Assembly: GCA_027489295.1 (NCBI GenBank)
Contig: JAIYAA010000020.1
Location: 1-26,408, forward strand
Reading direction: 5' to 3'
DNA from: Sphingomonadales bacterium
GTDB taxonomy: Bacteria > Pseudomonadota > Alphaproteobacteria > Sphingomonadales > Sphingomonadaceae
Length of the DNA stretch: 26,408 nt
Below are positions 8,216 through 17,900 of this stretch, piece by piece. Position 1 is the first letter of the stretch. Each line of letters begins with the position of its first letter. The notes under the pieces are model-generated. The model was not told the DNA's origin. It saw only the letters and a list, made by a program, of their open reading frames with translations, and made no database searches. The position numbers and the translations under genes were made by a program.

Positions 8216-9271
8216 ATGTCTCGTAGGCGCCAGTCCGTGACGATCCGCCATGTCGCGGCCGATGCCGGCGTCTCGCTGCAGACGGTGAGCCGCGTGATCA
8301 ACAAGGAGCCGGGCGTACGGCCGGAGATGCTGCACCGGGTGCAGGCATCGATCGCCAAGCTCGGCTATGTTCCCTCGCTGGCGGCGCAGCGGATGAGCGG
8401 ATCGCGTTCCTATCTCATCCTCGCACTCAACGATCGTGAGCGCACCATTGCCGATTGGCGCGCCCGCGAAGGCCGCGACTGGGTCGACCAGATGCTGCTC
8501 GGCGGCATGCTCGCCTGCGCCGAACACGGCTATCGCATGATCGTCGAACTGATCGACACCCGCAGCGACCAGATCGAGCGCGAACTCAGTGCGGCACTCA
8601 CCGCGCTCCAACCCGACGGCGCGATCCTCACGCCGCCGCATTCGCAGAACCCGGTACTTCTCCGCCTGCTGGCCGAAAAGGGCATCGAGATCGCGCGGAT
8701 CGGATCGGTATCCGAAGGGCCCGGGCACCTGCTGGTGCAGGACGATCGCGGCAGCGCCCGGCTCGCGACCGAGCATCTGCTGGCGCTGGGGCATCGCCGC
8801 ATCGGCTTCATCGCCGGGCCCGACGAGTATGAGCTGAGCGCCTGGCGCGTCGAGGGCTGGCGCGCGGCGATGGCGGCGGCGGGGCTGTCGTCCGACGGAC
8901 TGCTGGAAACCGGCGACTTCTCCTACGACGCCGGGCTGATCGCCGCGCGCACGCTGCTCGACCGCGCGGACGTGACCGCCGTCATCGCCGCGAACGACCA
9001 GACCGCGGTCGCGACGCTGGCCGCGGTTCGCGGGCGGGGGCTGCGGGTGCCGGAGGACCTGTCGCTGATCAGCTTCGACGATACGCCGATCGTCCGCTTC
9101 GCCAGCCCGGCGCTGACCGCCGTCTCGCAACCGATCGCCGACATCACAGCCAAGGCCGTGGAGCGGATCATCGATGCCTGCGCCGGGCGCGCCGCGGCGT
9201 CGTCCGGGCCGGTCGTGCTGCCCTCGACGCTGATCGTGCGCGAATCCACCCGCCGCCCGCGCGAGCACTGA
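8216..9271 (+). CDS. LacI/GalR-family transcriptional repressor
   Basis: The 351-residue product has an N-terminal helix-turn-helix (about residues 8-30: TIRHVAADAGVSLQTVSRVI) and a hinge segment YVPSLAAQRMSGSRS (51-65). In the hinge, methionine 60 stands where the minor-groove leucine is usual. A periplasmic-binding-protein-like effector domain follows, with typical blocks LLALGHRRIGFIAGP, VTAVIAANDQTAVA and SLISFDDTP. GAGGA at 8205-8209 precedes the ATG by six bases. The gene ends the SapC-cupin unit. Its probable target is the palindrome at 3292-3307, which would make it a local and indirectly autoregulatory switch. The effector is presumably a sugar from the imported glycan (inference). 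Confidence 0.93.
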   Translation: MSRRRQSVTIRHVAADAGVSLQTVSRVINKEPGVRPEMLHRVQASIAKLGYVPSLAAQRMSGSRSYLILALNDRERTIADWRAREGRDWVDQMLLGGMLACAEHGYRMIVELIDTRSDQIERELSAALTALQPDGAILTPPHSQNPVLLRLLAEKGIEIARIGSVSEGPGHLLVQDDRGSARLATEHLLALGHRRIGFIAGPDEYELSAWRVEGWRAAMAAAGLSSDGLLETGDFSYDAGLIAARTLLDRADVTAVIAANDQTAVATLAAVRGRGLRVPEDLSLISFDDTPIVRFASPALTAVSQPIADITAKAVERIIDACAGRAAASSGPVVLPSTLIVRESTRRPREH

Positions 9272-9277
9272 GCCGGA

Positions 9278-9298
9278 CGCTGGCGGAAGGTGCCGGCG
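9278..9298. terminator. Weak hairpin between convergent LacI and sulfotransferase genes
   Basis: CGCTGGC (9278-9284) can pair with GCCGGCG (9292-9298), with one G-T wobble and a seven-base loop. It lies in the 39-base gap between two convergent stop codons. No T-tract is present on either strand, so terminator function is only suggested by position. Confidence 0.3.
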
Positions 9299-9310
9299 CG
9301 TAGCCGCAAC

Positions 9311-10198
9311 CTAGCGTAGGGAAGATAGCGCATCCCGATAAAATTGTTCGTAATACCAGCGGCACGCCGTGTGGATCTGCTTTTCGATCCGTGGCGGCAG
9401 CGGCCTTCGGGGCAAGGGCGCCAGCCGCGCGTGGCGCGTGTGCGGATATTTCAGGCGGAAATGGCTGTCGCTTTCGGCCGGCCCCAGCGGAAGCGCGTCG
9501 AAGTCGACCGCGTGGGCCGGCAGGCCCAGCCAGTCGAACAGCCGGGCGGTTACGGCGGCGGGGTGCGCCAGCAGGTCTTCCAGTCGCAGGAAGAACAGCC
9601 GTTCGCGCACGGCATCCGGCAGATCGTTGATCGCATGGAGCGACACCAGCGCGTCGCCCACCACCCTCCCCTTGCCGAACAGCGCGTCGATCCGCCCGAA
9701 CCGGTCGAAATCCGCCAGACCGTCGGCGAAGTCGATCAGGATGCTCTTCTGGTGCTGCGCCTCGATCGATGCGGCGATCTGGGTCAGGTCGCGAAGGCAG
9801 ACGATCATCCGCGTCTCCGGCGCCAGTTCCAGCAGCATCTCGATGCAGTGCAGCCAGGCGCGGTTCTTGTCGACCACCAGCGCCCTGTCCGCCCCACCCA
9901 GCCAGCCCCGCAGATAGCCGGTCATCGCAGCCTGGAGACGGCCATAGACAGAGTCCCGCGCGTGATCGAGCTGGGAGAGGAAGAAGTCGTCCTGGCTGAC
10001 CTGCCGCCGGATCGCCAGCAACGTGTTGCACAGGGGAGAGCTCAACCCTTCGCACGCGATGGCGGGGTGCGCGGCGAGGATCTGGCACAGAAGCGTGGAG
10101 CCGGCACGGGGCAGCCCGGTGACGCACACCAGGCCCGGTGCGGTACCGGCCGTCGGGCGTGCCGCATCGAATTCGTTGTTGCCCCCGGTCCTGCTCAA
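9311..10198 (-). CDS. PAPS-dependent sulfotransferase family protein, coupled to tpsB
   Basis: The conserved part begins GLVCVTGLPRAGSTLLCQIL (about residues 22-41), which holds the 5'-phosphosulfate-binding loop (GLPRAGST). The second PAPS motif is likely CLRDLTQIAASI (about 134-145, R136 and S144). VDKNRAW and the C-terminal RWYYEQFY fit bacterial sulfotransferases. The frame stays open to 10396, but that part overlaps tpsB. The best start is TTG at 10196-10198, whose bases overlap the tpsB stop (TTGA), giving 295 residues; no in-frame ATG lies close to the domain. No signal peptide or TPR is visible, so it acts in the cytoplasm. The acceptor is unknown. Position suggests the exoprotein, its anchor or a surface glycan (inference). 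Confidence 0.8.
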   Translation of the reverse strand: MSRTGGNNEFDAARPTAGTAPGLVCVTGLPRAGSTLLCQILAAHPAIACEGLSSPLCNTLLAIRRQVSQDDFFLSQLDHARDSVYGRLQAAMTGYLRGWLGGADRALVVDKNRAWLHCIEMLLELAPETRMIVCLRDLTQIAASIEAQHQKSILIDFADGLADFDRFGRIDALFGKGRVVGDALVSLHAINDLPDAVRERLFFLRLEDLLAHPAAVTARLFDWLGLPAHAVDFDALPLGPAESDSHFRLKYPHTRHARLAPLPRRPLPPRIEKQIHTACRWYYEQFYRDALSSLR

Positions 10199-11946
10199 AA
10201 GTTCACCGTTGCCCGAATATTCGCCCTGACGTCTCCCGCCTTGGTATTGCCCAGCGTCCGCATTGCAACCCCCACGTCGCCGGAGACGAAGAGGTGGCGG
10301 CCGAGCCCCCAGTCGACCCCGCCCCCCCCGGCGGCGACCGGGCCGCTCGCCCCCCCGCGCAGGCGACCGGCATAGCCGCCGTCGAAGTACAGCCACGGCT
10401 CGATCGTCGAGGGCAGCGCGCCCTGCGTGATCCGCACCGGATCGAGCCGCATCTCGTTGCGCAGCACGACGCCGCGATCGAACGCCCCGTCGTCGAGCGT
10501 GTAGGCGCGGACCTGGTTCCGCCCGCCAAGCCCGAGCAGCTCGGTCTGCGGCAGCGCGACGCCGGCGAACTGCCAGTTCAGCTGATGCACCAGGCTGAAC
10601 CCATGGAAGCGGGTGCGCCGCGACACGAGGCCGCTGACATAGGCGTAGCGAGCAGCGCCAAACTGGTGGAGCGATGCCGCATCATAGGCCGCAGCCGTGC
10701 TGTACCGGTCGATCCCGCCGGGGCTGACATGGACGGCCACGTCGAGCGTCGTCGATCCCATCGCGTCGACGGACTGCAGCGCATAGCCCGCCGTGACCTG
10801 CCCCACGTGAAACCGCGATTGCGGGCGCACGAGCATCGTGCCGAACAACAGGCGGCTGGTCTGCTCCTTCCAGTCGAGCCCGGCATAGACCTCCCCCCGC
10901 ACGCCCGCAGCGACATTCTCCAGCGAGGTGCGCAGCGTGAGGCCGTATTCGCGGGTGTGCTGGCGCGCATCGAACGCGTCGAACGGCTGGTTGGAGCGAA
11001 TGTCGCCGATATTCGCCTCCAGGCTCGTCCGCGGCGCGATCGCCATCCAGATCCGCCCTGCATGGCTGACATAGCGGCGGCTGCCCCCGGGGTCGGCGCC
11101 GAGTCCCGCCAGGCGCTGGCCGGAGGTGGTGAGCTGATAGCTGCCATAGGCATCGCGCAAGCCGGGAATGCCGGCAAGCGCATAGAGGAAATAGCGGGCG
11201 ATCCCGGTGTTCGGGCTGCCGGTATTGGCATAGCCGCCGCCGATCGCCCAGGGGCGCTCGCGGGTCACGACATAGGTGACGTCGGTCGTCGCATAGTCGC
11301 GCCCGGGTTCGAACACCGCCTCCACCCGACGGAACGGATAGCGGTTCAGCCAGTCGAGATCGTCGCTCATCGTCTGCGCGTCGATGGCCGCGCCGGGCTG
11401 CTGGCGGATCGCCGCCGCGACATGCTTCGCATCCGCCGCGCCGCGCCCGGATACCCGCGCCTGCCCCAGTTGGAATGGCTCGACCCGAAGCGTCAGATGG
11501 CCGGCGGAGATATCCTGCTCCGGTGCCGAGACATGGACGAAGGGACGGCCGCGATCACGATAGGCCCCGGCGATCGCCGCCTTGATGGCGCTGATCTCGC
11601 GCCGCGAGAGCGGGGTGCCGATAAAATGGCGCAGACGATCGGCGAGCCAGGGCGCATCCCCAAGCCCCTTCAGGGTGACGCCGGGGCCGCCGGTCTCCGG
11701 CGCGGCATCGCCCTTGACGAGGGTGAGCCCGATCAACGTCACCCCCAGCGGCGTGGGATCGTCGTTGCGATCGACGTCGAGCGGCGGTGCCGGCTTGGCG
11801 GGGTCGGGCCGGAGAACGGGTGCCGGGTTGCGCTCGATCCCCTGCGCGACCGCATGGTGCGGCAAGGCGGCGCAGGAAAGCAACGCCATCCGCAGGAGAA
11901 GACCGCCGCGGCGCGGGGTGCCGAAGATTTGAAGTAAAATGTGCAC
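10195..11946 (-). CDS. TpsB outer-membrane transporter (ShlB/FhaC/HecB family)
   Basis: A GTG start at 11944-11946, four bases after the tpsA stop, gives 583 residues with a signal peptide (RRGGLLLRMALLSCAALPHHAVAQ, about 12-35). An ATG at 11889 is an alternative start. A proline-rich linker leads to a POTRA_2-like region (about 67-155: LIGLTLVKGD, GTPLSRREISAIKAAIAGAYRDRG), then a second POTRA-like part and a beta-barrel ending VNF. The loop-6 motif, usually VRGY, reads VRAY here (479-482). The protein should secrete the exoprotein encoded just upstream across the outer membrane without ATP. Gene order A-B is the reverse of the commoner B-A order. Weak ribosome-binding signals suggest translational coupling on both sides. 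Confidence 0.87.
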   Translation of the reverse strand: MHILLQIFGTPRRGGLLLRMALLSCAALPHHAVAQGIERNPAPVLRPDPAKPAPPLDVDRNDDPTPLGVTLIGLTLVKGDAAPETGGPGVTLKGLGDAPWLADRLRHFIGTPLSRREISAIKAAIAGAYRDRGRPFVHVSAPEQDISAGHLTLRVEPFQLGQARVSGRGAADAKHVAAAIRQQPGAAIDAQTMSDDLDWLNRYPFRRVEAVFEPGRDYATTDVTYVVTRERPWAIGGGYANTGSPNTGIARYFLYALAGIPGLRDAYGSYQLTTSGQRLAGLGADPGGSRRYVSHAGRIWMAIAPRTSLEANIGDIRSNQPFDAFDARQHTREYGLTLRTSLENVAAGVRGEVYAGLDWKEQTSRLLFGTMLVRPQSRFHVGQVTAGYALQSVDAMGSTTLDVAVHVSPGGIDRYSTAAAYDAASLHQFGAARYAYVSGLVSRRTRFHGFSLVHQLNWQFAGVALPQTELLGLGGRNQVRAYTLDDGAFDRGVVLRNEMRLDPVRITQGALPSTIEPWLYFDGGYAGRLRGGASGPVAAGGGGVDWGLGRHLFVSGDVGVAMRTLGNTKAGDVRANIRATVNF

Positions 11947-11950
11947 GGGA

Positions 11951-14900
11951 TCAGTTCTGCTGCTTGAAGAAGATGCTCGGCCAGCGCGGCATCGCGACGG
12001 CGCCGTCCGACCGGCGCACCGGGCCCGTGCCGGTGATCCCGAACGGGTTTCCAGCCGGCACCACGTCGCCCGCCAGCCGGATCGTGATCGGGTTCGGCCG
12101 CACGTCGGGTGCGCGGAGGGTGAGGCCGGTCGGCGCGGATTGGTACGTGATCGCGTAGTTGGCCAGCCGCGCGCCCACCGCGTCGGAGACGGTGATGGCA
12201 TAGGGGCTCGCTGCAAACGGCGCGTCCGCAGCGGCCCCGTCGCTGGCCAGCAGCACCGTATCGACCCGATCCCCATTGACGAGGCCGATCGCCTGGAACG
12301 CCGCGCCGCCAAGGTCGAGCGCCGTCCCCACCAGCTTGACCTGATCCTCCGCGACGATGGTGAGCGCTCGCGGCGTGACCGACACGCGCCCGGCGGTGAA
12401 GCGCAGCGCATAGTTCGAACCGGCACCGAGCGTCCCCAGACCGATCGCGTAACTGCCGACCACGCTCGTCTGGCCGGCGCCGCTCGCCAACGCCCCGCTC
12501 AGCGTATCGCCATTGACGAGACCGCTTCCGCCCACCGCGTAGGTCAGCGTCGGCGCGGCATCGCCATACACCATCGTGCGGTCGTTGGCGGTCACCGTCA
12601 GCGGACGCGGGGTGACCGCCACGCTCGCACCGGTGAAGCGTAGCGCGTAGTTCGGGCTCGCGCTCAGCGTGCCCTGGCCGATCGCATAGCTGCCGACACC
12701 GCTCGTCGCACTCGCAGCCGTGGTCAGCGCGCCGCTCAGCGTGTCGCCGAGGACCAGACCGGTGCCGCTGCCCGTCGCGCCCACGGCATAGGTGAGCGCC
12801 GGCAGCGCGTCTCCATAGACCATGGCGCGGTCGGTTGCCGTCACGACCAGTGCGCGCGGGGTTACCGACAGGGTCCCCCCGGTGAAGTCCAGCGTGTAGT
12901 TGGAACCAGCACGCAGCGTGCCCTGGCTGATCGCATAACCGCCGACCCCGCTCGCCTGGGTTGCTGCGGTGGCGAGCGCCCCGCTCAGCGTGTCGCCGTT
13001 CACCAGTCCGCTTCCGCCTACCGCATAGGTCAGCGATGGCAGGGGTTCGCCATAGATCATGGTGCGATCGGCTGCGGTCACCGCCAGCGGGCGCGCGGTG
13101 ACCGTAACGCTCGCGCCGGTGAAGTTCAGCGTATAGTTCGCGCTTGCCGTCAGGCTGCCCTGCCCGATCGCGTAGCTGCCGACCCCGCTCGCCGCGCTCG
13201 CCGGGGTGGCAAGCATCCCGCTCATCGTGTCGCCATTGACCAGCCCGCTTCCGCCCACCGCATAGGTCAGCATGGGCACGGCATCACCATACACCATCGT
13301 GCGGTCGTTGGCGGTCACCGTCAGCGGTCGCGCGGTGACCGATACGTTCGCACCGGTGAAGCTGACCGCGTAGTTCCCGCCCGCGCTCAGCGTGCCCTGA
13401 CCGATCGCATAGCTGCCAATGCCGCTGGTTGCGCTCGCGCCGGTGGTGAGCGCACCGCTCAGCGTGTCGCCGTTGACCAGTCCGGCCCCGCCCACCGCGT
13501 AGGTCAGGGTGGGCGCGGCATCGCCGTACACCATCGCGCGGTCGTTGGCGGTCACCGTCAGCGCGCGTGGGGTGACCGACACGCTCCCACCAGTGAAGCG
13601 CAGTGCGTAGTTCGGGCTCGCGGTCAGGTTACCCAGCCCGATCGCGTAGCTGCCGATCCCGCTGGTCGCGCTTGCTGCGGTGGCAAGCGCTCCGCTCAGC
13701 GTGTCGCCGTTCACCAGCCCGCTTCCGCCCACCGCGTAGGTCAGCGTCGGCGCGGCATCGCCATAGACCATCGTGCGGTCGCTCGCGGTCACCGTCAGCG
13801 GCCGCGCAGTGACCGAGAGGTTCGCGCCGGTAAAGTCCAGCGCGTAGTTCGCACCCGCGTTCAGCGAGCCCTGGCCGACCGCATAGCTGCCGACACCACT
13901 CGTCGCGCTCGCGCTGGTGGCCAGTACCCCGCTCAGCGTATCGCCGTTGACCAGGCCGGTCCCGGTCGCGGTGGCACCGACCGCATAGGCCAGCGTCGGC
14001 AGGCCGTCGCCGTACACCATCGTACGATCGGCTGCGGTCACCACGAGCGGCCGTGGGGTGACCGACACGGTCGCGCCGGTGAAGTCCAGCGTGTAGTTGG
14101 CCCCTGCGCGCAGCGTGCCCTGGCCGATCGCGTAGCTGCCCACCCCGCTCGTCGCACTCGCACCGGTGGCCAGCACCCCGCTCAACGTATCGCCGTTGAC
14201 CAGACCGGTCCCGGTCGCGGTAGTACCCACCGTGTAGGTCAGCGTCGGCAGGCTTTCGCCGTAGATCATGGTGCGATCGGCTGCGGTCACCGCCAGCGGA
14301 CGCGGGGTAACCGACACGCTCGCGCCGGTGAAGTTCAGCGCGTAGTTCGGGCTCGCGGTAAGGCTCCCCTGCCCGATCGCATAGCTGCCGACCCCGCTCG
14401 CCGCGCTCGCAACGGTCGTCAGCGCGCCGCTCAGCGCATCGCCGTTGACGAGACCGCTTCCACCTACCGCATAGGTCAGCATGGGCACGGCATCGCCATA
14501 GACCATCGTGCGGTCGTTGGCGGTCACCGCCAGCGGTCGCGCGGTAACCGATACGTTCGCACCGGTGAAGCTGACCGCGTAGTTCCCGCCCGCGCTCAGC
14601 GTGCCCTGACCGATCGCATAGCTGCCGATGCCGCTGGTTGCGCTCGCGCCGGTGGTGAGCGCACCGCTCAGCGTGTCGCCGTTGACCAGTCCGGCCCCGC
14701 CCACCGCGTAGGTCAGGGTGGGCACCGCATCGCCATAGACCATCGTGCGGTCGTTCGCCGTCACCGCCAGCTGCCGCGCGCTGACCGATACGGTCGCGCC
14801 GGTAAAGTTCAGCGCGTAGTTCGCACCTGCGCTCAGCGAGCCCTGGCCGATCGCATAGCTGCCGACGCCGCTCGTCGCGCTTGCTGCGGTGGCAAGCGTG

Positions 14901-17900
14901 CCGCTCAGCGTGTCGCCGTTGACCAGCCCGCTTCCGCCCACCGCGTAGGTCAGTGTGGGAACGGCGTCGCCATAGACCATCGTGCGGTCGTTCGCCGTCA
15001 CCGCCAGCGGCCGCGCAGTGACCGATAGGTTCGCGCCGGTAAAGTTCAGCGCGTAGTTCACACCCGCGCTCAGCGAGCCCAGTCCGATCGCGTAGCTACC
15101 GACCGCGCTCGTCGCGCTCGCGCCGGTGGCCAGTGCCCCGCTCAGCGTGTCGCCGTTGACCAGCCCGCTTCCGCCCACCGCGTAGGTCAGCGTGGGAACG
15201 GCATCGCCATAGACCATCGAGCGGTCGTTCGCCGTCACCGCCAGCGGCCGCGCAGCGACCGAGAGGTTCGCGCCGGTAAAGTTCAGCGCGTAGTTCGCAC
15301 CCGCGCTCAGCGAGCCCAGTCCGATCGCGTAGCTGCCGACCGCGCTCGTCGCACTCGCACTGGTGGCCAGCGCGCCGCTCAGCGTGTCGCCGTTGATGAG
15401 GCCGGTGCCGGTGCCCGCCGCGCCTACCGAATAGGACAGCGCCGGCACGCTGTCGCCATACACCATCGTGCGATCGGTCGCGGTCACCGCCACCGTACGG
15501 CGGGTGACCGAAACGCTGCCGCCGGTGAAGCTCAGCGCATAGTTCGGGCTCGCCGCAAGGCTGCCCTGGCCGATCGCATAGCTGCCGACCGCGCTCGTCG
15601 CGCTCGCGCTGGTCGCCAGCGCGCCGCTCAGCGTGTCGCCATTGACCAGCCCGCCCCCGCCGATCGTGTAAGCAAGCGAAGGCAGGCTCTCGCCATAGAC
15701 CATCGTGCGGTCGGTCGCGGCAACCGTCAGCGGCCGCGCGGTGACGGACATGGTCCCGCCAGTGAAGCTCACCGCATAGTTTCCGCCGGCGCTCAGCGTG
15801 CCCTGACCGATCGCATAGCTGCCGGTGGCGCTCGTCGCGCTCGCGGCGGTAGTGAGCGCGCCGCTCAGCGTGTCGCCGTTGACCAGTCCGCGTCCGCCCA
15901 CCGCATAGGTCAGCGTAGGCGCCGAATCGCCATAGACCATCGTCCGGTCATTCGCCGTCACCGCCAGCGCGCGCGGGGTGACCGAGAGGTTCGCGCCGGT
16001 GAAGCTCAGCGCATAGTTCGCACCCGCGCTCAGCGTACCCTGGCCGATCGCATAGCTGCCGACACCGCTCGTCGCGCTCGCGCTGGTCGCCAGCGCGCCG
16101 CTCAGCGTGTCGCCGTTCACCAGGCCGGTCCCGGCTGTGGCAGCACCCACCGCGTAGGTGAGCGCCGGAGCGGCATCGCCATAGACCATCGTGCGGTCGT
16201 TCGCCGTCACCGCCAGCGGACGTGCGGTGATGCCAAGGCTGGCCGTCGCGCCGGAGAAAACCAGATCATAGCCGGACTGCGTCGAATATAGCCCGCCCGT
16301 CGCGCGAACGCCGTAGCTGCCGACGTTCGAACAGGAGGCGTCCCCGCCCGAACAGGCAAAGCTGGCGGTGCCGAGGATCTTCGCTGCATCCACGGCATTC
16401 CCGCGCTGGTCGAGCACCGTCGTGGTGAAGCGGCCGGCCTGGTTGGTGCCGTCATAGACGACGCTGACGGACGCCCCGCCCGCCAGGGTGACGTTCGCTG
16501 TCTGGAGGAACGCCTTGAGCAGCGGCGCGGTCGAACCCTCATAGAGGCGCCACACGGTGGACTGACCACCGGTCGTATCGAGGTCCCAGCCTGCAAACGT
16601 GGAGGCGGACATGGCCGAACTGGGACGCATCGACGTCGCGCCGTGCGCGTTTGGCTGATTGCCGACCGCCCGGGATTGGTACGTAGTCGACGAATCCCAG
16701 CGAACGCCGTTCATCGTGAGGGTGTAGGCCGAAACACCGACGACGCCGCCGATACTTTCCAAACCTGTGCCCGTCACTGTCCCGGTGGCGTAGGAATTTT
16801 CGATCGTGCCCGCCGAATAGCCCGCCAGGCCACCCAGCGTATCGGTCCCCGTGACGGCCGAGGTCGAATAGCTATTGCTGATCGACGAGCTATACAGGCC
16901 GGCGCCAACCAACCCGCCAGCCATCGATATCGCGGTCACCGCGCCGGTGGCATAGGCGATGCTGATCGATCCGCGGTGTTGTGCGCCGACAAGGCCGCCG
17001 ACATAGCTCGATCCGCTGACGCTTCCCGTCGCGTAGGAGCGGGTGATCGTGCCGTAGTTCAGGCCGACCAGCCCGCCGGCGTGGTGACTCGCCGCGAAGT
17101 ATCCGTGCGAGCTCGTCACATAATAGATGTTCGCGATGACCGGGCCGGTAGCATAGGAATCGGTGATGGATCCGTCCAAACCCTCGCCCACAAGCCCCCC
17201 CACCCTGTAGGCGCCCCAGGGATCCCCGGTGGCATAGGACGCGCTGATCTGGCCAAGGTTCTGGCCGACAAGCCCGCCCACGCCGTTGTCGCCGGTCACG
17301 GAAGCGCTCGACGACGTATTCCGGACGACGCCGGCGTTCCTACCGACCAGTCCGCCGATGTAATTGCCGTCGCCCGTCATGACCGAGCCGAAGGTGGCGA
17401 CGTTCTGGATCGTGCCGTTGTTGGTCCCTGCCAGCACGCCCATCCTGCTGCTGCCGTTGGTCGACCAGTCTAGGATCGTCGCTCCGACGACTAGGTCCCG
17501 CGCCACCGCGCCGGCATTGATGGTGCCGATCAGGCCGACATTGGAGATGTTATGCGGCGAGATCGACATATCCGCGACGGTGTTCCCCAGCCCCTCCAGC
17601 GTGCCGCTCAGGCTGGTGACCGGGGCGGCGGTGAAGCCTGCTGTCAGCAGATCGTGCGCCAGCGCGAAGGCGCCGCTCTGCCCGCTGATCGCCTGCAGGT
17701 CGCTCCAGGAATACAGCAGCGAATAGGCCGTGCCGTTAATGGTGAGCGACTGCCCGCCATGCCCGTCGGCAAAGGCGATCGAACTGCCGCTGGCAAACGT
17801 CAGATCGCCGCCGGAGCCCCCCTGGTTGGTCTTGAGCACCACTGCGCCCGCGCCGTTCACCGCGATATCCGCGTTGAACGCGATGCCGTGGTAGGAATCG

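Noticed and set aside
7088..9268. Long minus-strand open frame of 726 codons
   Set aside because: It is antisense to the SapC end, cupin-like and LacI genes, all of which have clear family motifs. The translated product is arginine- and glycine-rich without a domain.
10138..11937. Long plus-strand open frame of 599 codons
   Set aside because: It is antisense to tpsB, which has signal peptide, POTRA-like region and beta-barrel end. The opposite product shows no motif.
11947..12426. Upstream extension of the tpsB frame
   Set aside because: The frame is open to 12426, but this part overlaps the 3' end of tpsA in another frame, is arginine- and serine-rich, and would bury the obvious signal peptide near residue 180.
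12371..16222. Regular repeats considered as a CRISPR array or non-coding satellite
   Set aside because: The units are 237 or 249 bp, contiguous without unique spacers, and form one open reading frame with conserved MBG protein motifs.
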